Of a stretch of 64,000 nt of DNA, positions 59,828 through 64,000 are shown in pieces. The number at the start of each line of letters is the position of its first letter. Position 1 is the stretch's first letter. The notes below the pieces were generated by a model. It had not been told where the DNA came from. It saw only the letters and a program-made list of their open reading frames with translations, and did no database searches. A program made the translations under genes and the position numbers. Source of the stretch: Lactococcus sp. S-13 (GTDB lineage: Bacteria; Bacillota; Bacilli; Lactobacillales; Streptococcaceae); contig NZ_SDAK01000001.1 of assembly GCF_004210295.1 (NCBI RefSeq), positions 1,674,001-1,738,000 on the forward strand. Direction: 5' to 3'.

Positions 59828-60514
59828 ATGGAAGTTTTTGAGGATGCCGCATCACCTGAATCGGAAGAGCATAAGTTAGTAGAATTAAAAAATTTTTCTT
59901 ATAGAGAGCTAATTATAAAAAGAGCAATTGATATCCTAGGAGGATTAGCAGGTTCAGTTTTATTTCTTATTGCGGCTGCATTGCTTTATGTCCCTTACAA
60001 AATGAGCTCGGAAAAAGATCAAGGTCCAATGTTCTATAAACAAAAACGGTATGGAAAAAACGGGAAAATTTTTTATATTTTGAAATTTAGGACAATGATA
60101 GTTAATGCTGAGCATTATTTAGAACTACATCCAGAAGTTAAAGCCGCCTATCATGCCAATGGCAATAAACTAGAAAAGGATTCACGGGTAACGAAGATTG
60201 GGTCATTTATTAGGCAACACTCAATTGATGAATTACCACAATTTATCAATGTCCTTAAAGGGGATATGGCATTGGTTGGTCCAAGACCAATTCTGCTTTT
60301 TGAAGCGAAAGAATATGGGGAGCGCCTTCCTTATTTACTGATATGTAAACCTGGAATTACTGGTTATTGGACAACACATGGTCGAAGTAAAGTTCTTTTT
60401 CCTCAACGAGCAGATTTAGAGCTCTATTATCTCCAGTACCATAGTACGAAAAATGATATGAGGCTTTTGGTACTCACAATTGTACAAAGTATTAACGGAT
60501 CGGACGCATATTAA
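59828..60514 (+). CDS. epsE: Priming glycosyl-1-phosphate transferase
   Basis: 228 residues. One N-terminal membrane segment (about 36-57, GGLAGSVLFLIAAALLYVPY) leads to the catalytic domain of the WbaP/CpsE C-terminal type: YKQKRYGKNGKIFYILKFRTM, DELPQFINVLKGDMALVGPRP, and KPGITGYWTTHGRS. It transfers a sugar phosphate, probably glucose-1-P or galactose-1-P, to undecaprenyl phosphate to start the repeat unit. It lacks the long multi-membrane N-terminus of CpsE, as lactococcal forms do. Confidence 0.95.
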   Translation: MEVFEDAASPESEEHKLVELKNFSYRELIIKRAIDILGGLAGSVLFLIAAALLYVPYKMSSEKDQGPMFYKQKRYGKNGKIFYILKFRTMIVNAEHYLELHPEVKAAYHANGNKLEKDSRVTKIGSFIRQHSIDELPQFINVLKGDMALVGPRPILLFEAKEYGERLPYLLICKPGITGYWTTHGRSKVLFPQRADLELYYLQYHSTKNDMRLLVLTIVQSINGSDAY

Positions 60515-60517
60515 AAA

Positions 60518-60967
60518 ATGAAAATAGCATTAGTAGGTTCCAGCGGTGGCCATTTGACACACCTGTATTTGTTAAAAAAGTTTTGGGAAAACGAAGATAG
60601 ATTTTGGGTCACATTTGATAAAACAGATGCAAAATCTATATTGAAAGAAGAAAGATTTTATCCTTGTTATTATCCCACAAATAGAAATGTAAAAAACACG
60701 ATAAAAAATACTATTCTTGCATTTAAAATACTTAGAAAAGAAAAACCAGATTTGATTATTTCGAGTGGTGCTGCGGTGGCTGTTCCTTTTTTTTGGTTAG
60801 GTAAACTATTCGGTGCCAAGACAGTCTATATTGAAATATTTGACCGAATCGATAAACCAACCTTAACAGGAAAATTAGTTTATCCAGTTACTGATAAGTT
60901 TATAGTCCAATGGGAAGAGTTAAAAAAGGTTTACCCTAAAGCAATTAATTTAGGAGGAATTTTCTAA
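60518..60967 (+). CDS. epsF: Alg14-like glycosyltransferase partner
   Basis: 149 residues. Starts ALVGSSGGHLTHLYLLKKFW, the Alg14/Cps14F N-terminus, and has IISSGAAVAVPFFWLGKLFGA. In such pairs this membrane-associated subunit supports the catalytic Alg13-like partner encoded next, whose start codon overlaps this stop by 1 bp. Adds the second sugar to the lipid-linked primer; sugar identity is not readable. Confidence 0.92.
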   Translation: MKIALVGSSGGHLTHLYLLKKFWENEDRFWVTFDKTDAKSILKEERFYPCYYPTNRNVKNTIKNTILAFKILRKEKPDLIISSGAAVAVPFFWLGKLFGAKTVYIEIFDRIDKPTLTGKLVYPVTDKFIVQWEELKKVYPKAINLGGIF

Positions 60968-61458
60968 TGATTTTTGTAACTGTTGGAACTCACGAACAAC
61001 CATTTAATCGACTCATTCAAAAAATTGATGAGCTTGTACGCGATGGTGAAATCGAAGACGATGTATTCATGCAAATTGGGTACTCAACTTATGAACCTAA
61101 ATATACAAAGTGGGAAAAAATAATCGGTTATGACGAGATGTCAGACTATCTAATGAAATCAGATGTTGTGATTACTCATGGAGGTCCGTCAACATATATG
61201 CAGGTTTTACAAAATGGGAAAATTCCAATAGTAGTTCCACGTCAACTAAAATTTAATGAGCACGTCAACGATCACCAACTTTGGGTAAGTAAGCAAGTTA
61301 TGGACAAAGGTTATCCACTTATACTATGTGAAAATATCGAAAATTTATTATCAGATATTAAGAAGTCAAAAAAAGTAGTTAATATATTAGAAAATAGCCA
61401 TAATAAAGAATTTATAGATAAACTTTATACAGAAATATATTCGATAATAAAGAAATAA
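60967..61458 (+). CDS. epsG: Alg13-like glycosyltransferase catalytic subunit
   Basis: 163 residues. MIFVTVGTHEQPFNRLIQKIDEL and DVVITHGGPSTYMQVLQNGKIPIVVPR are the Alg13/Cps14G (GT-B C-terminal half) signatures. It works with EpsF as a split glycosyltransferase; homologues are beta-1,4-galactosyl- or glucosyltransferases. GGAGG precedes the ATG within the epsF end. Confidence 0.93.
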   Translation: MIFVTVGTHEQPFNRLIQKIDELVRDGEIEDDVFMQIGYSTYEPKYTKWEKIIGYDEMSDYLMKSDVVITHGGPSTYMQVLQNGKIPIVVPRQLKFNEHVNDHQLWVSKQVMDKGYPLILCENIENLLSDIKKSKKVVNILENSHNKEFIDKLYTEIYSIIKK

Positions 61459-61461
61459 GGT

Positions 61462-61979
61462 ATGAGATTGAAAAATTTATTTTGGGAAATTAAAAATAAT
61501 ACTAAATTCAGCGCAATTATTATTGCTATATTTAGATTTGGAAATTTTGTTAATAAAAAGATCCACATTTCAATCATCCGCCAGTTTTTATTTATTACAT
61601 ATAAAATACTAGATTGGTTAATAATACGAATAATATGTAATTCTGAATTTCCTCCTTCCATTACAATAGGAAAGAGACTGCGAGTTTATCATCCCTTTGG
61701 TATAATTATTCAAGCAGATGCAAGTATTGGTAATGACTGTCAAATGAGACATCAAGTAACAATTGGATGGGCAAAGTAAAGTCGAGTAAAAAAGGAGAAG
61801 GAACTCCAAATTTAAAAAACAACGTAGATATAGGAGCAGGTGCAAAGATTATTGGTAATATAACTATTGGAGATACTGTAGTTGTTGGGGCAAACTCTTT
61901 AGTATGTAATAATGTTGAAGCGAATGACGTTGTTGGAGGAGTGCCAGCCAGATCTTTAAAAAAAGAGATAAAAAAATAA
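61462..61979 (+). pseudogene. Frameshifted hexapeptide-repeat (serine acetyltransferase-like) acetyltransferase
   Basis: Two frames cover one protein: 61462-61779 (ending HQVTIGWAK then stop) and 61767-61979 (continuing KKGEGTPNLKNNVDIGAGAK). Together they give a left-handed beta-helix O-acetyltransferase with PFGIIIQADASIGNDCQMRH and VVVGANSLVCNNVEANDVVG. A one-base indel around 61765-61772 separates the halves. If real, O-acetylation of the EPS by this enzyme is lost. The weak RBS and 4-bp spacing to epsG suggest coupling. Confidence 0.85.
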
Positions 61980-63055
61980 TGAAAATACTTATTATTAACA
62001 CTGTACCATTTATGAGAAATGGAATTTCTACTGTGATTATGAATTATTATGATGTTTTAAGAAAAAATAATATAATTGAATTTGTGATAAATAATGAAAT
62101 TGAAGATGATTATAAAACGCACATAGAATCTACAGGAGGAAAAATTTATTGTTGGGGAAGCAGGAATAGGAAACCGATAAGTTATTCAAAAAAATTAAGA
62201 CAACTACTTAAAATGAATGATTACGATATCGTATACATTCACGGAAATAGTTCTACATTATCAGTTGAGCTTTTTTCGGCAAGAAAATTAAAAGTAAAAA
62301 AAGTTGTTCATGCACATAATGTTGTAACAGAACATCCTTATATCGATAGAGTGCTGAAAAAATATTTCTTGAAACATTATGATTTGGGATTTGCTGCAAG
62401 TGAAGATGCCGGTAAATTTCTATTTAATCAAAATGATTTTATTGTAATTCCAAATGGGATTGACATGAAGCATTTTTATTTTGATGTATTAAAAAGGAAA
62501 GAAATTCGAGAAAAGTTAAAGATTACTGATGACACGAAGTTACTTCTACAGGTTGGTACATTTACAAAACAAAAGAATCATGATTTTAGTGTGAAACTTA
62601 TGTCAAACATTCACGATAATAAAATCAAAATGATTTTTTTGGGCGAGGGGGAGTTACTAAATGAATTACGCTCTAAAATAAAAGAAAAGGGCTTAACAAA
62701 TAATATAATATTTCAAACGCCATCAAATGATATTAATGGTTACTTTTCTGCAGCAGATGCAGTAATTCTCCCTTCTCTTTGGGAAGGCCTACCGTTAGTT
62801 GGATTAGAAGCGCAGGCATCAGCTGTTCCTCTTGCTATATCGGACACATTGGATAGAAGATTAAATATTTGTGATACAGTAGTTACTTTACCTCTTAAAA
62901 TTGAACCATGGAAAAAATGGATAATTGAGGAAATCACTCTTAATAGTGAAAGAGATGTTAAAAAAAATCAAAGAGATATAGAATATGCTGGATACGACAT
63001 AAATAAAAATGCTCATGATATGGAATTATATTTTAAAAAAATAAGTGGGTTATAA
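61979..63055 (+). CDS. GT4-family glycosyltransferase
   Basis: 358 residues, GT-B fold. N-terminal IINTVPFMRNGISTVIMNYY and VHAHNVVTEHPYIDRV; the C-terminal half has FVIPNGIDMKHFYF, LLLQVGTFTKQKNHDFSV and the E-x7-E region SLWEGLPLVGLEAQASAVPL that binds the sugar nucleotide. It extends the lipid-linked repeat unit in the cytosol; donor and linkage are unknown. It starts 1 bp before the acetyltransferase frame ends. Confidence 0.93.
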   Translation: MKILIINTVPFMRNGISTVIMNYYDVLRKNNIIEFVINNEIEDDYKTHIESTGGKIYCWGSRNRKPISYSKKLRQLLKMNDYDIVYIHGNSSTLSVELFSARKLKVKKVVHAHNVVTEHPYIDRVLKKYFLKHYDLGFAASEDAGKFLFNQNDFIVIPNGIDMKHFYFDVLKRKEIREKLKITDDTKLLLQVGTFTKQKNHDFSVKLMSNIHDNKIKMIFLGEGELLNELRSKIKEKGLTNNIIFQTPSNDINGYFSAADAVILPSLWEGLPLVGLEAQASAVPLAISDTLDRRLNICDTVVTLPLKIEPWKKWIIEEITLNSERDVKKNQRDIEYAGYDINKNAHDMELYFKKISGL

Positions 63056-63087
63056 TAAGGCACATTGAACAAATAATGAGGAAAATT

Positions 63088-64000
63088 ATGGAAGAAAAAA
63101 TTGACTTTGTAATAACCTGGGTGGATGGGAATGATCCAAAATGGTTAAAAGAGAAAAAAAAATATGAACTGGATAATGAAAGTGATGATAGGGATATTCG
63201 CTTTAGAGATATGGGGACGTTAAAGTATCTATTTAGAGGAATAGAGAAATTTTCACCTTGGGTAAATAAAATTTACTTTGTAACGTGGGGACATTTACCT
63301 GATTGGTTAGATACTGAAAATCCTAAACTAGAAATTATAAATCACAAAGATTTTATTCCTGAAAAATATTTACCGACATTTAACTCTAATACTATTGATT
63401 TAAATCTTTATCGTATAAAAAATTTGTCAAAAAATTTTGTTTACTTTAATGACGATATGTTTATTTTGAAGGAACTTAAACCAACTGATTTTTTTAAAAA
63501 AGGATTACCCTGTAATGAAGCAACATTAAGTGTCGCAACACCAGAAAAAAGACATCATAATTACACACCAATAATGAATATGGAAATAATTAATGAATAT
63601 TTTTCACGGCAAGAGGTTATGAAGAAGCATCCGTTTCAGTGGTTTAACCTAAAATACGGAAAATATTTATTAGCTAATTTTTGTCTCTTACCTTGGAAAA
63701 GATTCTCAGGAATTCGATATGATCATTTACCATCCTCTCTCCAAAAAGGAACTTTTGAAGAACTTTGGAGAAAAGAACATGATATTTTTGATATGACATG
63801 TATGAATAAATTTAGAAGTCCTTATGACATTAATCAATGGCTTCTTCAAGATTGGCAAATCTGTACGGGAAATTTTGTGCCAAGAAGCATAAAAATTGGT
63901 GAGGGGAACATCGATGTAAATGATGATTTAAAGAGCAACGAAAAAATTTATAAAAGTATTTCTAAACCAAAATATAAAATGACAGCAATAAATGATATGA
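63088..64000 (+). CDS. Stealth-family hexose-1-phosphate transferase, 3' end outside the window
   Basis: At least 304 residues, still open at the edge. Conserved regions are readable: CR1 IDFVITWVDGNDPKWLK, CR2 beginning with FRDMGTLKYLFRGIEKFSPW and including PEKYLPTFNS and YFNDDMFILKELKP, CR3 with HHNYTPIMN and MKKHPFQWFN, and a CR4-like DINQWLLQDWQ. Stealth proteins link sugars by phosphodiesters in capsules and mimic GlcNAc-phosphotransferase. AATGAGGAAAATT precedes the ATG. Its presence suggests a phosphodiester in the EPS repeat. Confidence 0.92.
   Translation, partial: MEEKIDFVITWVDGNDPKWLKEKKKYELDNESDDRDIRFRDMGTLKYLFRGIEKFSPWVNKIYFVTWGHLPDWLDTENPKLEIINHKDFIPEKYLPTFNSNTIDLNLYRIKNLSKNFVYFNDDMFILKELKPTDFFKKGLPCNEATLSVATPEKRHHNYTPIMNMEIINEYFSRQEVMKKHPFQWFNLKYGKYLLANFCLLPWKRFSGIRYDHLPSSLQKGTFEELWRKEHDIFDMTCMNKFRSPYDINQWLLQDWQICTGNFVPRSIKIGEGNIDVNDDLKSNEKIYKSISKPKYKMTAINDM

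Overview
The window reads as a low-GC Firmicute chromosome, most likely a Lactococcus species not far from the replication origin. The evidence is gene content and order: pth-mfd-rqcP-divIC-tilS-hpt-ftsH is the origin-proximal block of the Streptococcaceae, the mannitol operon runs mtlA-mtlR-mtlF-mtlD, an inverted pdhDCBA cluster is headed by a lipoate ligase, and the right end is an epsRXCDB-type exopolysaccharide cluster typical of lactococci. The species cannot be named from sequence alone.

Layout. 0-15 kb (+ strand): a nitrilase-type amidase and an aminotransferase (methionine-salvage-like pair), a P-loop kinase, then pth, mfd, rqcP, divIC, an S1-domain protein, an HpaB-type flavin monooxygenase, a class A beta-lactamase-fold protein, tilS, hpt and ftsH. 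14.6-15.5 kb: a stable-RNA operon with two strong promoters, seven tRNA genes and a lone 5S rRNA gene without 16S or 23S. 15.6-21.4 kb: mannitol uptake and oxidation with candidate CcpA sites. 21.4-24.2 kb: a structured RNA (possibly 6S), tRNA-Lys, araT and recO. 24.2-33.6 kb (- strand): pyruvate dehydrogenase with its lipoate ligase, a glycerophosphodiesterase, an HD hydrolase and T-box-controlled trpS. 33.6-37.7 kb: a soluble fumarate-reductase-type flavoprotein fused to an FMN reductase domain, a second FMN reductase, and a divergent LysR regulator. 37.8-40 kb: osmC, a glyoxalase-fold protein and plsX.

40-42.8 kb is a restriction-modification graveyard: a frameshifted m5C methyltransferase tail, an intact HNH endonuclease, an unknown 202-residue gene, and a Sau3AI-family endonuclease remnant with an in-frame stop. 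42.8-50.2 kb holds a HAD phosphatase, an ABC-F ATPase, a Cys/Met biosynthesis sulfhydrylase with a candidate leader peptide, an SDR, a Usp and an MFS transporter. 50.3-55.8 kb is an integrated element: tyrosine integrase, small HTH protein, a Rep protein with HUH nickase and SF3-like helicase motifs, a structured non-coding candidate origin, two small genes and a divergent double-HTH regulator behind a cluster of TTAGATT palindromes. 56.3-64 kb is the eps cluster (regulator, EpsX, chain-length/kinase/phosphatase module, priming transferase, Alg14/Alg13-like pair, frameshifted acetyltransferase, GT4 transferase, Stealth-family phosphotransferase running off the window).

A small palindromic repeat with CTGACG/CGTCAG cores is scattered through the chromosomal part, mostly between genes. 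Two tandem units lie inside the S1-domain protein gene and appear to encode an in-frame insertion. Three genes (rqcP, the HD hydrolase and the 202-residue unknown) share an unusual start: a -10 hexamer exactly 6 nt before ATG and no ribosome binding site, which suggests leaderless transcripts.
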